64,000 bases of DNA, taken from assembly GCA_000507305.1 (NCBI GenBank), contig DF241803.1, positions 69,281-133,280 on the forward strand. Reading direction: 5' to 3'. Positions within the stretch are counted from its first letter, which is position 1; each line of letters begins with the position of its first letter. Made by a program: the position numbers and the translations under genes. The notes below the pieces were generated by a model. It searched no databases, was not told the origin of the DNA, and worked only from the letters and a program-made list of their open reading frames with translations. The DNA comes from Breviolum minutum Mf 1.05b.01 (Eukaryota > Sar > Dinophyceae > Suessiales > Symbiodiniaceae). Below, one piece after another: positions 9,127-20,639 of this stretch.

Positions 9127-9312
9127 ATGGCAAGAAAAAAAAAACACCATCCACATGCTCAAGCTTTGGCTCTCCCAAAAGAAGGGAGCCAGCTGTGGTT
9201 GTGGCGGAACATTGGTGGCGATCGAAAAAGCGGGCACGGGCAAGAGTATCCTATCATTGAGAGTGGGGTTGTTGAAGATTCAAGGGGATATTTACTTGGG
9301 GAAAAAAACTGA
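9127..9312 (+). CDS. Exon-like region open in three + strand frames
   Basis: The ATG frame begins MARKKKHHPHAQALALPKEG. A second frame reads GASCGCGGTLVAIEKAGTGK and extends to 9397. All three + frames are open for over 40 codons across a poly-A-containing stretch, so frame choice is uncertain. The GTGKS stretch is not a proper P-loop because the upstream glycine is missing. Function unknown. Confidence 0.2.
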   Translation: MARKKKHHPHAQALALPKEGSQLWLWRNIGGDRKSGHGQEYPIIESGVVEDSRGYLLGEKN

Positions 9313-9706
9313 ATTATATTTGACAGGAAAATGCTTTCATCATCTTTGGATTTATTTTGTTTCTCAGAGTTCATGTGTAAAACTATATAATTCTTGAAAC
9401 ATATCGTCTCTCAAGCTTTTTACCGGATGTTCTCTACTGGATGGTCTTCCAAAATCCTCCAGTCATACCTTGTTTAGGGATATTTTTGGTGAAAATTACT
9501 ACTAATCATGGATGTACTTTATTATACCAACTCACCCTAGTTTTCCCAAACTTTTACAGTCGGTCATCTCCGAACAGGTGACCTGTCTACCCAAAATATT
9601 ATCATCGTAACTGGGGATAGTCCCATAATTCAACGTAAGTTGGATTATATCCCTAGTCTTCAAAACATTTTCCCCAGTCTTCCAAAATCATCCAGATACC
9701 TGGTGA

Positions 9707-10024
9707 TTAGGTATTTGGAACCCCCCCAAAGGCCTTCTGAATAGGTGTTTGTGGGTCGAAATGTCGATCTTCACAAGTCATACAAAAAACCGTTGCATTT
9801 CGATATTCATAAGGAGAATGCTGGTACCCTTGGGCTGCTGTTGAACCCCCCCTGTCGGAGCCCTTTTTACAGGGGATTGGGACCCCATAAATACCGACGA
9901 TATTTTCGGTGTAAGTGGGGTTGATGATTACTAACGGGCCCTCCATTCTAAGGGGTTTTCCCAGCCTTTCCCCTATGATAGATGAGTGACTTGGATCATC
10001 CGGCCCAGGCCGGCCGTGGGTCAA
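9707..10024 (-). CDS. Hypothetical 105-codon ORF
   Basis: The middle part reads RGGSTAAQGYQHSPYEYRNA then TVFCMTCEDRHFD. The C-terminal end is translation of a family H repeat and the N-terminal part lies in another palindromic repeat, so any real exon would be about 9760-9870. The + strand also reads plausibly. Low confidence. Confidence 0.2.
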   Translation of the reverse strand: MTHGRPGPDDPSHSSIIGERLGKPLRMEGPLVIINPTYTENIVGIYGVPIPCKKGSDRGGSTAAQGYQHSPYEYRNATVFCMTCEDRHFDPQTPIQKAFGGVPNT

Positions 10025-10086
10025 CCTAGGTGGATCGAAGTCAGAAAACCCTTTTTTGGCAAACCCCGATTCTCAAGGTGACCCGC

Positions 10087-10247
10087 GAGAAAAGGGCCCC
10101 TGGTTGGTTGGGTTAGGTTGGGGATGAACAACTACCCAGCCATATAATGTTGTATAGGGGTCATAATAAACCATGAAATAAGGATCCCGATGAACCAACC
10201 AGTATCATGGAAAGTAGAAGGGTCTTAGAGTCATTTTTCTGGTTCAG
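10087..10247. mobile_element. Family E TIR element (diverged)
   Basis: GAAAAGGGCCCCTGGTTGG at left and AACCAACCAGTATCATGG at right, with GGGATGAACAACTACCCAG inside. It closely matches the copy at 3913-4070. Confidence 0.6.
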
Positions 10248-10766
10248 GTGAGTTTACTGAGTTTACTTACAGGGATGTTTAAATGGGATCCATATTTTGG
10301 TGGGGATCAAAGAAGCAACACATTTGATGGAATTTGCGAGGGATTTAGTTTCTTAATTCTACAGTCATTGGGGCTGGTTTGATAAATGACCCTTGCACAA
10401 GTTGAGCCCAAGTTTTTGATGTCTTTACTTTCATTTTTTTAACAACCTGTCGATGTAGAGTTTGGCCACTTTGAAAAGAGGTGTGACGTTTTCAAAATCG
10501 AGGGCAATCGTCGACATGTCACAGGTTTCGAGCATATATACATTTATACATGCTGCATATTATGTATCATATTTTGGAGAGTGAGAGTTTGAGAGACCGA
10601 TCTATTTTTTCAAATTCAAATATAAACTGTACCATATATAGGTTGTTAATGTTTCCCTAGTCTTCCAAATACCTCCTTTTTGCAGGCGTTTTAGGTATGT
10701 CTTTGGGGTCCAAATACCTCGTCACAAGGTGATTTTGAAGCCTAGGGTTTCTCTTTTTTTCAATTA

Positions 10767-10867
10767 CACTCCAGTAATCTAACATAGCAATGGAAAATCC
10801 ACCATTTGAAGATGTATTCCCTATTGAAAATGGGGACTTTCCATTGCTATGTTTGTTTACCGGAGGG
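10767..10867. mobile_element. Family F-like TIR element
   Basis: TA|CACTCCAGTAATCTAACAT at left and GTTTACCGGAGGG|TA at right, with TAGCAATGGAAAATCC mirrored by GGACTTTCCATTGCTA. TA on both sides. Confidence 0.6.
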
Positions 10868-11102
10868 TAGTAAGAAAGCCTAAGTTGCAAGACATGATAT
10901 GCTCGATGGATCTCCACAAAAACGCAGCTTTTGAGTTGGCTCGTCGGTCACTTCACTGACTTCCGTGCTGGAGGACTGGACCTACAGGTGGCTAGACCTT
11001 TGAAGTGACCAGTAGTGACAGTGGAAATTTGAGTTGATACCAAAATAAAGGGGATGATGTTAAATACTAGCCAGTTATATATCCCAAAAAATCTATGTAT
11101 GG

Positions 11103-11123
11103 TATATATATATATATATATAT
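11103..11123. repeat. (TA)n microsatellite
   Basis: Pure TA run of about ten units, followed by a short direct repeat of TTCATGCAGGTACAG. Confidence 0.9.
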
Positions 11124-11239
11124 TGACTCACATTCATGCAGGTACAGGTTCATGCAGGTACAGAATCCGTACATGGATCATCTGGGATAGAGATAATTTC
11201 ATAAACCATTTTTGTTAAGGATTCCGGTAGCTGAACCAT

Positions 11240-11362
11240 CAGCAGTGAACAAAACCCTGGTTATTTGTTGAATATAGGGGATTATATAGCACCCACGTAC
11301 ATCACATGGGGATTAGAATAAACGATTTTAAGGATCCCTATAAACCAATTAGGATTTCTCGG
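11240..11362. mobile_element. Family E TIR element (diverged)
   Basis: AGTGAACAAAACCCTGG and TATAGGGGATTATATAGCAC at left; GGATCCCTATAAACCAATTA and TCTCGGTTCATG at right. Ends eroded. Confidence 0.45.
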
Positions 11363-11695
11363 TTCATGTCATGTCAGGGGTTTGTGCACATTGCTCAATT
11401 GGAAAAAACATGTAATCAGAGGTGGCCAAGCTGAATTGTAGGATTCGTTTTCATTCATCAACCGTTATTTGTCTTTTGATAATTCATGTGTTCATCATTT
11501 TCCAGTCCATTAAGCATCGACGGGATTAGTTTATACGTACATTTAAAAGACATAAATATATATATATATATTGAAAATCAACTTGAGCCATAGATGTAGG
11601 CAAATATACCATACAAGTACAGTAATGTGTATATGCTATGGAGCCAGCATGTGGAAACGAACATGTCAAGACCCTCATTTGAAAAAATACCATAC

Positions 11696-11777
11696 CCCTA
11701 AGAATCTAGTCCCATCCCCAGAATAGGATTGTAGGGTTATATAATCCCTTTCTTAGGACACACCTGGATCCTTAGGG
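11696..11777. mobile_element. Family D TIR element, TAC target duplication
   Basis: CCCTAAGAATC at left, GGATCCTTAGGG at right, TAC at 11693-11695 and 11778-11780. At 82 bp it is shorter than the copies at 568 and 13921. Confidence 0.75.
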
Positions 11778-12002
11778 TACAACTTCAATCTCACCTGTGT
11801 GGTGTCCCTTTCCATCCGTCACTTGCTCCAAAGGCTGGCCAAAAATGGCACGCGTGAGTGGCATGAGGTGAGAAGGGCAGAATGGTGGTTTACAAGACCC
11901 TAAAATAAATGATTTGGTGAGTTTCCAATCGGTTTCCACGATTTTTCAAACGACCCATCTGGGATTCCACCACTCTTCAAAAAGGGCGGAAAACTGAAGC
12001 CT

Positions 12003-12480
12003 TCAAGCTCGATGTGCAAACTTGTGGTTTGTCACCAATTCGGGGCCAATCTGGCCTATGGAAGCATTCTTCGAGGTGCTGAGAGTAGTGGGAGCAGCGC
12101 ACAATGTGAGCTTGCCACCGGCGCTCTTATACTCAGGGGGAGACCACAACAGAGCGCAGGCGGGGTCTCTTTCGATATCTGCAGAAGAGCGGCTATTCAG
12201 TTCAGAGGTGGGGAATTTGAAGATTTTGGGACGGCTATAGCAGTGACACCCTGTGCTGTTCAGGACCTTTTCGGATCTGAGCTTGCTAGTGGCCATGGCA
12301 CCCTTACCATGGCCACCACGTTGAACGCCGATGATATCCAGTCGTCAAAAAACAAGGAAGCTTCGGGCTTCTCCGGCCGCAAGCCTGGGCAAGCCTACCA
12401 GAGATCGGCCTCCTGGTGGCGCCGGCGTGACTTCTTTATTACAAAGGGCCAAGACATTCAAACCCTGGCTTGTTTTTTCT
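12003..12480 (+). pseudogene. GC-rich coding-like block, unknown
   Basis: A block of about 470 bases clearly richer in G+C than its surroundings. One + frame is open for 168 codons from 12012 and contains CELATGALILRGRPQQSAGG and FGSELASGHGTLTMATTLNA. A second + frame and a - frame (97 codons) are also open. Multiple open frames in GC-rich DNA are expected, so the true frame is unknown. It may be a decayed retro-copied gene or transposon fragment. No family recognised. Confidence 0.3.
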
Positions 12481-12574
12481 TAATACAATTATATACTACC
12501 ATATACTACCTAATTTAAGTGAATCAACTATTGTAAGAATCTCCTTTAATCAACCATCATGGCTAGTTGCCCTA

Positions 12575-12705
12575 CTTGTTTAGGGTATACGGTATAATTA
12601 TTATGGGGTTACACTACCCAGTTTTATGGGGATTATCATAAACCATTGTAAGGACCCCTATTAAGTAAGGACCCCTATTAAACAACCGGTAAAATGTAAG
12701 GTCAG
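12575..12705. mobile_element. Family E TIR element
   Basis: CTTGTTTAGGGTATACGG and ACACTACCCAG at left, then AAACCATTGTAAGGACCCCT and AACAACCGGTAAAATG at right. A 16-base direct repeat of AAGGACCCCTATTAA occurs near 12650 and 12668. Confidence 0.5.
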
Positions 12706-13920
12706 AGGTCCAGAGGTTTTTTCCGTGGCTCATCTTTGAACGGCTCAGGAACCGACAAAAATCATGGTTCCCGGTCTAAAAAGCGGGAATCGCGGGAATG
12801 TTTCTGTGACTTTGTGTCATTGAACCACCTGGCATGGAGGAATTCATCTTGAAGGGGAGACTCATCAAAAATTATCGCCGCAAGTGAACTATAAAAGATT
12901 GATTTTGGTTCACACTTGGTATAAACCCTTCAAGAATTCCGGGTTGGCAACGTATTTTGTTGTGCGACGATGGGGGGTTTTCGTGACCTAATGGTCTGTG
13001 ACTTTCATAGAGACCGCGGGGTTTTGGAGATGTTTGTTGAGGATGTTGGAATCTCAAAAAGGTTTTTTTGTGCAGTTTGGCAATGTTGAAGATGTTTTTT
13101 TAACGGATCCTACCATGATAAATCACCACTAAACCACTATATATTTGTAACATGTCTTGTTTTTTTTTCCAACCACCTTAAGCAAATCTAAGTGATTCAC
13201 TGTGGTTATTTTCGCCCACTAGTGCTTAACGTTTGGAAGCGTGTAGTTTAAACGGTTTTGTTGAAAGGTCCCGTTTTCTTGAACAAGTGCTTCCGTCTCA
13301 ATAAACAAGTATAGTTTGACTGATGTACAAATGGGTTCCAATCAAACGTGTAGTGTGGCATTTTTAGATGAATTAGAGTTTCACCATCGAAAGGTCTGGT
13401 ATTAATATAATAAATAAGATCTGAAGGTTTACCCAACAAAAAATGTGTGTTTTGATTTATACTTTAGTTTAACGTTTTAATTCAACAACAGCTAAGAGTT
13501 AGACCGGAAACAAATAGAAAAACGTTAAACAAACCCTAGTCTTCCAAGCACCTGAGAATCGGTGTCAGTTCGGACCCCCCCCTTGCACACCTCTTGAAGT
13601 GAGCGAAAGGCCTTTAGGGCCTAAAAAGGAGGGTTTAGTAAAAGGTTAGTATTATAACCCTAATACATCCCATTATAAGTAAGATATAAGTTATAACCCA
13701 TTTACTAACTATTTATTAAATTCCTGGGACGTCCTAGTATGACTGGACGATTGTGAGTTCGTGTATACTTGGTGCCTTCGTAGCACCAATCCCTCGGGCT
13801 GCCAGGCCAGCCATGGGAGCTTTCAGATATCCACGTTTACCTCGACTTGCACGTCAAACGGCGCGGTGTTCGGTGTCTCAGAGTTCTATTTTTCAAAACA
13901 ATGGGTTGTCTCCATGAATG

Positions 13921-14036
13921 CCCTGAGAATCCAAGCACGTCCCTAGAATAGGATTGAGGATTCGAATGAATCCCATCCCTAGAATAGGGTTCTATAGGTT
14001 CAATCCCTTTCCTAGGACATACCTGGATTCTTAGGG
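13921..14036. mobile_element. Family D TIR element, ATG target duplication
   Basis: CCCTGAGAATCC at left, GGATTCTTAGGG at right, flanked by ATG at 13918-13920 and 14037-14039. The interior has two ATAGGATT/ATAGGGTT blocks. Confidence 0.75.
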
Positions 14037-14039
14037 ATG

Positions 14040-16350
14040 TGTATCATTTGTTTGGTGCGTATCGTGATGAGCAAAGGGTCGTAATTGTTTGGGCAGTGGG
14101 GCACTTAGCCAGTTGTTGTTTGCTTTAGATAGATGGAGAAGTAATGATCATTAGTCAAATGGATGAGTTGGTATTATTTTTTGATAGAAACATGTATATT
14201 TACTGCTTCAGTTGAACGTTGTCTGATATCTTGAAGATGACTCGGTTTGTTGGCCTTTTGATGAAATTACCTTGTGGATAGCCGTTTAATGGATGGTTGG
14301 AAGACTACGTTCCTTTCGGGATGGTCTTCAGGGGCGATCTGTTAGTTTCAGGGAGTCTATTTGTGTTTGATCCTTAAATACCTGCTCTGAATATGGTCTT
14401 TTGGGTAGGGTTTGTCGGGGTCCAAATAGATAAATGAATACCTCCTCATGTGGGTTCCGTGTATGGAAGCCCATAGGCAACAATTTGACACACTGTGACG
14501 AAGATGTATTCCCCATGTGAGGAGCGGTGGAACCCTCCAAAAAAGAACAGACATCTATAGAGATTCTTGGTGAATTGGTTGAAGGGTATCAAAGATCTAT
14601 ACTTACAAGGTATCACTGGAAGGCGCTGGGTCCAAACAAAGTAATATGCCAAGTCTGCAAAGGATTTGTCCGAGAGTGGTGAGTAATCAGCATCAGAACC
14701 CTTTGATACTTTATTGTATTCTTTGAGGCTTATTGTTTTGTGAAAAGCACCACAACATGAAGGACTCTACGAAAACATATCAAAACTTATCCGACCCAAA
14801 TCTCACCAAATGAACTTACCAATCATTTTGTGATGTTTAAAAAATCTTTTACTATCGAATTGCTAGTGGCAGGTGTCGTGATGTTTGATTTCAAACCGGC
14901 ATCAAACAATTTCTGTTAAGCGAGCCACATGCCCCGTGCCAAAAGAGATTGTGGCTCAAGAACCAAGATGAGTATGAATCAAACATGTTCAAAAAACATG
15001 TGTGTTTCACATAAGATCAAATCAAGGTGTACCAGAACCAAGAGGGCATGCGAAGAGGTTGATATGTTTCTCGCATTGTCAAAAATGGCGAAACAACGGG
15101 TACCCATCAATGCTACCTCAACAACAACAGTTACCTAAATCTTGATGTATCTTCCTGAACAACATGTAACACCAAGATCGTAATTATACCTTTTCAGCGT
15201 TTCTTTCCACATCTTTGTTTGAATTCAAAGGTTTCACATTGAAACCTTCACGAAGTTGTTTTTGTTCAAACCTTGCCTTCCCGTTCAACGGGTGCCACGC
15301 CACGTTTTCGATCACACTGCCACGATGTCACGGGGATCCAGGACACCCAGTTGGGGGAACTCAGAATAATTTCGTTGGAGTTTGCTGTGAAATGCCAACG
15401 GGGCAGCCGGAGAGATCATGGAAAATACACATCAAGGGACGAAAACGCTTTTGGGAGTCGATCTTTTAGTTCATGGGAAGGGGAATAACCTCGGTTAGGG
15501 GACTTAGAATCACCATGGTTATTAACAACTTAGTAGTTGGGATGATCCTTCAAGTATATAGATGGTCGCAACAAGGTGAGGGTGGTAGGCACCAGGTGAG
15601 TATGAGAATTCTATCCCAGAAAAGTTTGGTGAATTCCTGATTTTTTAAGACAAGTTCCATCGTAAAACTCACTGCCAAAGTAGACAAGATGCGGCTACAT
15701 TGATTTTGAGAAACCCGATCATTAAACATGTTGTGTGTGGAGTTGTTAGGGTCCAATGATCCTAATATTTTGTTTCAGTGCAAGGTCGCATTTGTTGTTT
15801 GACTAGCTTTGCTTGATGGGAAAGAGGTTAGTTTTACTGAACGATGTATATATATATGTATAATATATATATATGTGTAATAGTGTTTTTTCCACTTTGT
15901 ATCTACATAATGATAAACAATCATTAATTATTTTACCAATATAAGACAATGGTGAAGGATCATTAACTGCTTTTCCAAGATAAGATGTGATATTGTTGTC
16001 GTTTTGAATTTCCGATGTATCTAATTTATATTTTCGATATTTGTCTATGTTAAATCAAAAACAACATTTTCCATTTATATGTTTTGAAATTGTTAATGTA
16101 CTATTGACTACTGATGATAAAAAAGTACGGCTGGACATTTTTGGCATTATTGAGTCATGCACTTTTGTTTTTTCAGCTTTAAATGCATCTCATTTCCAAT
16201 GAGACAAAATGTATTTTTTTTTTGCAAATGTTTTTTCTCCTTTTTTTGTGTACTGTAATGTTCGTCACCACAAGCGTCACAACATCCCACCAAACAAAAG
16301 TGGGGGATGAAACTCTCGAATGCTAGGGCTTAAGCAGATAACAACCCGTG
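14040..16350. other. No supported gene; AT-rich spacer
   Basis: Mostly unannotatable DNA. A family H-like fragment lies near 14360-14440. An ATG frame at 14929-15138 is rich in Lys/Arg/Thr/Cys without recognisable features, and at 15215-15470 two overlapping + frames are open. From 15840 to 16260 the sequence is very AT-rich with TA runs near 15846-15885. Confidence 0.4.
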
Positions 16351-16359
16351 AGCAATGAA

Positions 16360-16465
16360 CTGAACCTTGTTTTTTTAGGGTTTACAGAGATTTTACTACC
16401 AAGTTATGTGGGGATTATACGCCATCATAAGGATCCCTATTAAACAACCAGGATTCAATGGTTTT
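16360..16465. mobile_element. Family E TIR element
   Basis: ACCAAGTTATGTGGGGATTA and AAGGATCCCTATTAAACAAC inside, with CCAGGATTCAATGG at the right. The left end is eroded. Confidence 0.5.
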
Positions 16466-16644
16466 CGTATCCCACGGTCGCCGACCGCGTTTTTTTTTTG
16501 TGGTTCCCATGGGTTGGCATGATGAATGTGCGAACGGGGTTTTGCGAACATGCTGTTGAGGTGCACTTTCTGAGCTGTAGGGAACCCAGTGGAGAGCATG
16601 GTTATGATGGAAGCCTAAGGGTAGCCCCGCAATGACACCCAATA

Positions 16645-16783
16645 CTTGGAGGATCATCCCGGGTATCGTAAGTAGTTAGCAACTATTGTTAACGTTGGTA
16701 AGTTCCCTAACTGGGGTTGTTCCCTTTCCATGGCTTATAAATGGTGGCTACTAAGTATTTACTAAGTTGGATGATCCTCCAAG
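16645..16783. mobile_element. Family G TIR element with TA flanks
   Basis: TA|CTTGGAGGATCATCCCGGG at left and GGATGATCCTCCAAG|TA at right. The interior holds AGTTAGCAACTATTG and CCATGGCTTATAAATGG as in other copies. Confidence 0.75.
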
Positions 16784-17124
16784 TAGTCCCTTCACAGTCT
16801 GTTATGTCCTGGTGTTGGTGGCATTGGAATTACCCTTGGATTCCCATGAGGTTGTGGTGGTTCATTTTTTTGGTGGGTCCATCACACAGAACATAGGTTA
16901 GAAATACCTCTAATACCTCTGCAGTCGCATGTGTTTCAATACACGTTGGTGTATCTCACTCAGCCAATGATTCAATGGTTGACCTGCCCTCATCACAAGG
17001 ATCTTGTTCACACTAAGTTGCATGCCGATGGGCCCCGATTGGTATATTAATCACTTCGGCTCTGACCAGCAACATTCCTAAAGGACAATGAATCAACAAT
17101 AAGTTGTATCTTTAATCTTCATCC

Positions 17125-17236
17125 TCCCTAAGGATCCAATCACCTTCTCAGATGATGATTGGGGTGTATAATCACCTCCTTAGAAAGGTATTTAGGTTCC
17201 ATGAAACCATTCTCAGAAGGTGATTGGATCCCTAGG
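17125..17236. mobile_element. Family J TIR element
   Basis: CCCTAAGGATCCAATCACC at left is inverted as GGTGATTGGATCCCTAGGG at right. The family's TCAGATGATGATTGGGGTG and AGGTATTTAGGTTCCAT blocks lie inside. Confidence 0.7.
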
Positions 17237-17289
17237 GCCTAAACAGATGTAAGATGCATAGATGAAATCGCAATATTTTGCGGCATCAC

Positions 17290-18000
17290 GATCTCGAATT
17301 TGCGATGAAGGTGCGGTCGTTTTTGGCACTGTGCAGCCTTATTGATGAGTTATGAGGAACTATGGGTGATGGTCCAATTGATCCAGATTGCATGCGCAAC
17401 AAAGTTGTGTTCATCTTTCGTGGCGGCTTACGGCGAGGAACGCTACTTGCCCAAGCACCCTGACACACTACATTTGGCACAATGTGCCGCCGACATGGTT
17501 GTCTCCTCGACACATTTGTTAAGGAGCGACGCCATAAGCTGAGCGTGCGAGCTGAGGTCATCTTCACACAACCTGGAGACGTCGGTTTTGCCAGCATCTC
17601 CCGGCAACGGGCCTTTCAGGTCTTCATAGGCGTGATGTTGGACGTTTTGTCAGGGATCCTCAACAAACATACGCAGCGCTTTGCACTGGACTTGGGTGCA
17701 ATGCCGGGGCATGCTTCGAAAAGACCCCATGACTTATTTGAAAGGGGAAGATGACGACGACCTGCCAACGTTTCTCCGTTCTTATCGCCTGAGGTTACTT
17801 CCATCTCAGAAGCGTGCTGGTAATGAGGTGATTTTCTCACTTCAAGAGTTCTTGTCGTGTGAAATAGATGGTGGTCTCACCAGCAAACGAGCTATCCTGG
17901 GAAGTTCGATTCTTTCCCATTCAATAAGCGTCCCTAAAGGAAGAAAACTAGAACCTCAAAACACAGCGCATGTGACGATTTCCCAGCCAGACATCCTGGT
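17290..18000 (+). pseudogene. Decayed copy of a dinoflagellate-type multicopy protein gene
   Basis: GC-rich block whose coding signal hops between + frames. One frame gives YGEERYLPKHPDTLHLAQCA (about 17430-17490). The next continues RHGCLLDTFVKERRHKLSVR (from about 17490), ending at a stop at 17752-17754. A third stretch (17760-17950) reads EDDDDLPTFLRSYRLRLLPS. From memory, the order 'PKHxxxLHL ... FVxERxHK' matches a hypothetical protein present in very many copies in dinoflagellate genomes; this could not be searched. At least one frameshift (17480-17500) disables it. Probably a retro-copied or transposon-derived remnant. Confidence 0.45.
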
Positions 18001-18223
18001 AAGAGTTTTGATATTTGCGCAAATAATTTCACCACCAAAACCCCCCGTCCCGTCTCCTTCACTTTTTTCATGTGTTTTTTTTCCAAAAGAAAGTTGTAAC
18101 TCTCAGAAGTAGGGTTGTAACTTGTAATCCCATTTACCGCATTTATTTTTGGCCATTTATAGGGGTAACCCTACTCAGAACGATCGTAAGGGTCCACGTT
18201 GCGAGTTCACTTGGTTCTTTGCA

Positions 18224-18435
18224 CTTGGAGGATCATCCCAGGTATCGTAAGTGGCTAGTAACCCCCCATTTATATACAAGTCATTTAGGTCATTTGCAAG
18301 GGAACAACACTACTTGGAGGATCTACTACTGTAACCATGGTTTTTCATCACGTATCCGTCCGTCCTGGCAGCACATCATCCAAGTATTCTAGGTGAATTG
18401 GACGAGGACCACCTAAGAGGGATATTTCCTCCAAG
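18224..18435. mobile_element. Family G element, compound or nested
   Basis: CTTGGAGGATCATCCCAGGT starts at 18224 and CCTCCAAG|TA closes at 18435. A second ACTTGGAGGATC lies in the same orientation near 18310, suggesting one copy inserted into or recombined with another. Confidence 0.45.
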
Positions 18436-18781
18436 TAAGGCTAGTTCCTTTCTGGGTGCAGCTCCATGTGTGCCCAGCACTAACGGTGCCAAGGCGCAGC
18501 CCGTCGCGAAGCGCTACACCTGCCAGTCAGGCAAGGGCCGGCTACAGGGGTGTTGGTTTTTTTCTTGATCCTTCCGAATTGGTTGTGGGTCAAAATCAGG
18601 ATGCCAAAATCATTAGACAAAATACAAAAGACAATTTGGTCGTAGTCATAGTCATACAGTTGTGTTGGCCCAATAAGTTGGAATTGTAACCGATTTGGTT
18701 GAAACAAAACAAATATTCAGAAATTGAGAATTTGTGCTTACCGAGCGCCCAGAATAAGAGGGGTGGATCTACTATAGCCTA

Positions 18782-18897
18782 GTCTTCCAAAATCTTCCAA
18801 AAATTTTCGAGTCATACCTTGTGAGAAGATTTGCATAAGATTTGTGTTGGTTAATCTTTGAACAGTTGATCCTTACGTTCGGTATTAACTAGAAGAC
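18782..18897. mobile_element. Family H TIR element with TA flanks
   Basis: TA|GTCTTCCAAAATCTTCC at left and ACTAGAAGAC|TA at right. The interior includes TCATACCTTGTGAGAAG, shared with family H near 57210. Confidence 0.6.
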
Positions 18898-19125
18898 TAC
18901 AGGGATTGTAGAGGAATGATCAGATTGCCTCCCAAAACCATTCCAATTCCGCCACTATGATTGGAAAAAAGGCTATTAAAAGTACATGGCATATCATGGC
19001 ATGCCGTTCCAAAAAAATATATTCTGAAGTGCTTTGCACAATGTTCTATTCCTTAGTGTCAATGGGACTGGTATAGAATTTATCTACTAATTAATCTAAG
19101 AAACAAACATTTACCATGGATCCGT

Positions 19126-19413
19126 TCAAAAAAAGAGTCGTTTCGTCCCATTCATCCTCCCAATCTGGGAGGGATTACTATATACCCAGTCCAAGTCGAC
19201 CAACCTTGGACCCTTGGTAGTATCCTTAACATAGATCATCCGAAAGACCAGCCACGAATTGTTCGGTCGGTTATGGACTTCCAGGTAGAATTTTTCTCTG
19301 GGGATGGATTCGGACATGGCTGTGTGTTTTTTCGGAACTTCACGCACTTTGAAGCCAGTCAGCTCACCAAACATTTGGCAAAGGTAATTTCTTGAATGAA
19401 AAAAAAACGGCAA
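19126..19413 (-). CDS. Protein-like ORF on both strands; - strand preferred
   Basis: The - strand frame (95 codons) follows a pyrimidine-rich CCGTTTTTTTTTCATTCAAG acceptor and reads MFGELTGFKVREVPKKHTAM, then REKFYLEVHNRPNNSWLVF and KDTTKGPRLVDLDWV, with a GTATAT donor after DLDW. The + strand is open for about 90 codons over the same bases, including VMDFQVEFFSGDGFGHGCVF, and ends AAAG|GTAATT. I prefer the - strand for its balanced composition and polypyrimidine tract. No family recognised. Confidence 0.35.
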   Translation of the reverse strand: MPFFFHSRNYLCQMFGELTGFKVREVPKKHTAMSESIPREKFYLEVHNRPNNSWLVFRMIYVKDTTKGPRLVDLDWVYSNPSQIGRMNGTKRLFF

Positions 19414-19601
19414 AATTCTGAGGGGGTGGGGTTGGGGTTTTCCCGTACCATCCCGCCGTATCGTAATACAGTTGAGATTTCCGGCGACTCAAAAGATCAC
19501 TTTTATAAATCCTCCAAGTTTAGGTCACGAACCGAAGAACCCAGGAAGTTGTTCATGTCCAATCGGAAGTTGGGATCCATGGTTCGGATCAATGGGTTAT
19601 A

Positions 19602-19733
19602 GCTTGGGGGCCCCTCCCCCACCCACGATGCCAGTGAAATGACAATCATCTTCCTTCATTTTTATGAGCCGGGACCCCGAACTAAACCTTCACTTTCACT
19701 CCACTGGCATCGTGGGCCGGGGATACCCCCAAG
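19602..19733. mobile_element. Family V TIR element
   Basis: CCCACCCACGATGCCAGTG at left is inverted as CACTGGCATCGTGGGCCGGG at right, followed by GGATACCCCCAAGTT. A second copy with the same layout lies at 44593-44703. Confidence 0.65.
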
Positions 19734-20147
19734 TTATCACCTAGATATTGGGGTTATATCCCACTTCCTAAGCATTCGGTGTTTCGTTTGTACCTCCATT
19801 TCTTTCTACCTGAAAGGTGAACTACATCGAGCAACAACAAGTATTTCCACCGCTGCCCATGGATCGTGCTGGTTGTCCTTCAGGTAGGGTGAAATACGTC
19901 TAAAAGTGAAAGGCTTGAGTTGGACAAGGGCTAGAATGAACATGTGTGGACGGGGTGAAAAAGCTACCCAGTTTCAAAACATAGGATCCCGTCGCTCATC
20001 AACCAATAAAATGGAATGTAACAACGTAAAGGTATGGTAACTTTTTGAGTGATTTCCCCAGGAACTGTAGTGCATTTGTTTGGATTGGCGATATTTCAGG
20101 ACTCCTACTTTTCTGGCAAGATTCATATATTCATTCTTTTTTCATAG

Positions 20148-20282
20148 TGGTGGGTGCCCGGTGGGATGGTACCCTAGCTGTTAACTCCCCTAGGAGCCCT
20201 GTAAAAGGGATATACCCAATACATATCGACTATACAGGGTGCATATGGGGTTGATTAAATGGTACCATCCCAACACTACCAC
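20148..20282. mobile_element. Family W TIR element
   Basis: CCGGTGGGATGGTACC at left is inverted as GGTACCATCCCAACAC at right. The interior contains GGAGCCCTGTAAAAGGG, resembling DNA near 9860-9900. Confidence 0.55.
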
Positions 20283-20639
20283 CATCTTCCCTATGATTTT
20301 TTATTTTGGAGTTTCTACTTTTCAACTTGCTTGTCTCCGAACTTGCTGGTCTAGCCGTTTGCTTTGCACCCTCCTGACTTGCGACACAAACTCCTAAAAC
20401 AGAATGAGAACATGCCTCACCTCGCTTATCACATGTGTAATGAAATGCCTTAGGACCAAATCACATGTTTTTTCTAAACTGGGCTTCAATGTCACTTATA
20501 AACTTCATGCTTCTTGAAAGATGACTTTTGTCCTGTATGCGCCCAAATTTTCTACGTATTCCTGAAACCAAAAGAAAGGTTCTTGCCACTATGAGCAACT
20601 AAGCGCGCAAGGACAAAAAGCTACCGCATTGTCAGAAAT

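Noticed and set aside
9230..9250. GTGKS as an ATP-binding P-loop
   Set aside because: The required first glycine four residues before GK is absent and the frame is one of three open frames.
14949..14964. TGGCTCAAG, resembling the end of the dinoflagellate spliced leader
   Set aside because: Only about nine bases match and the rest of the leader is missing. Family E ends also give TGGCTCA, so the match has a simpler source.
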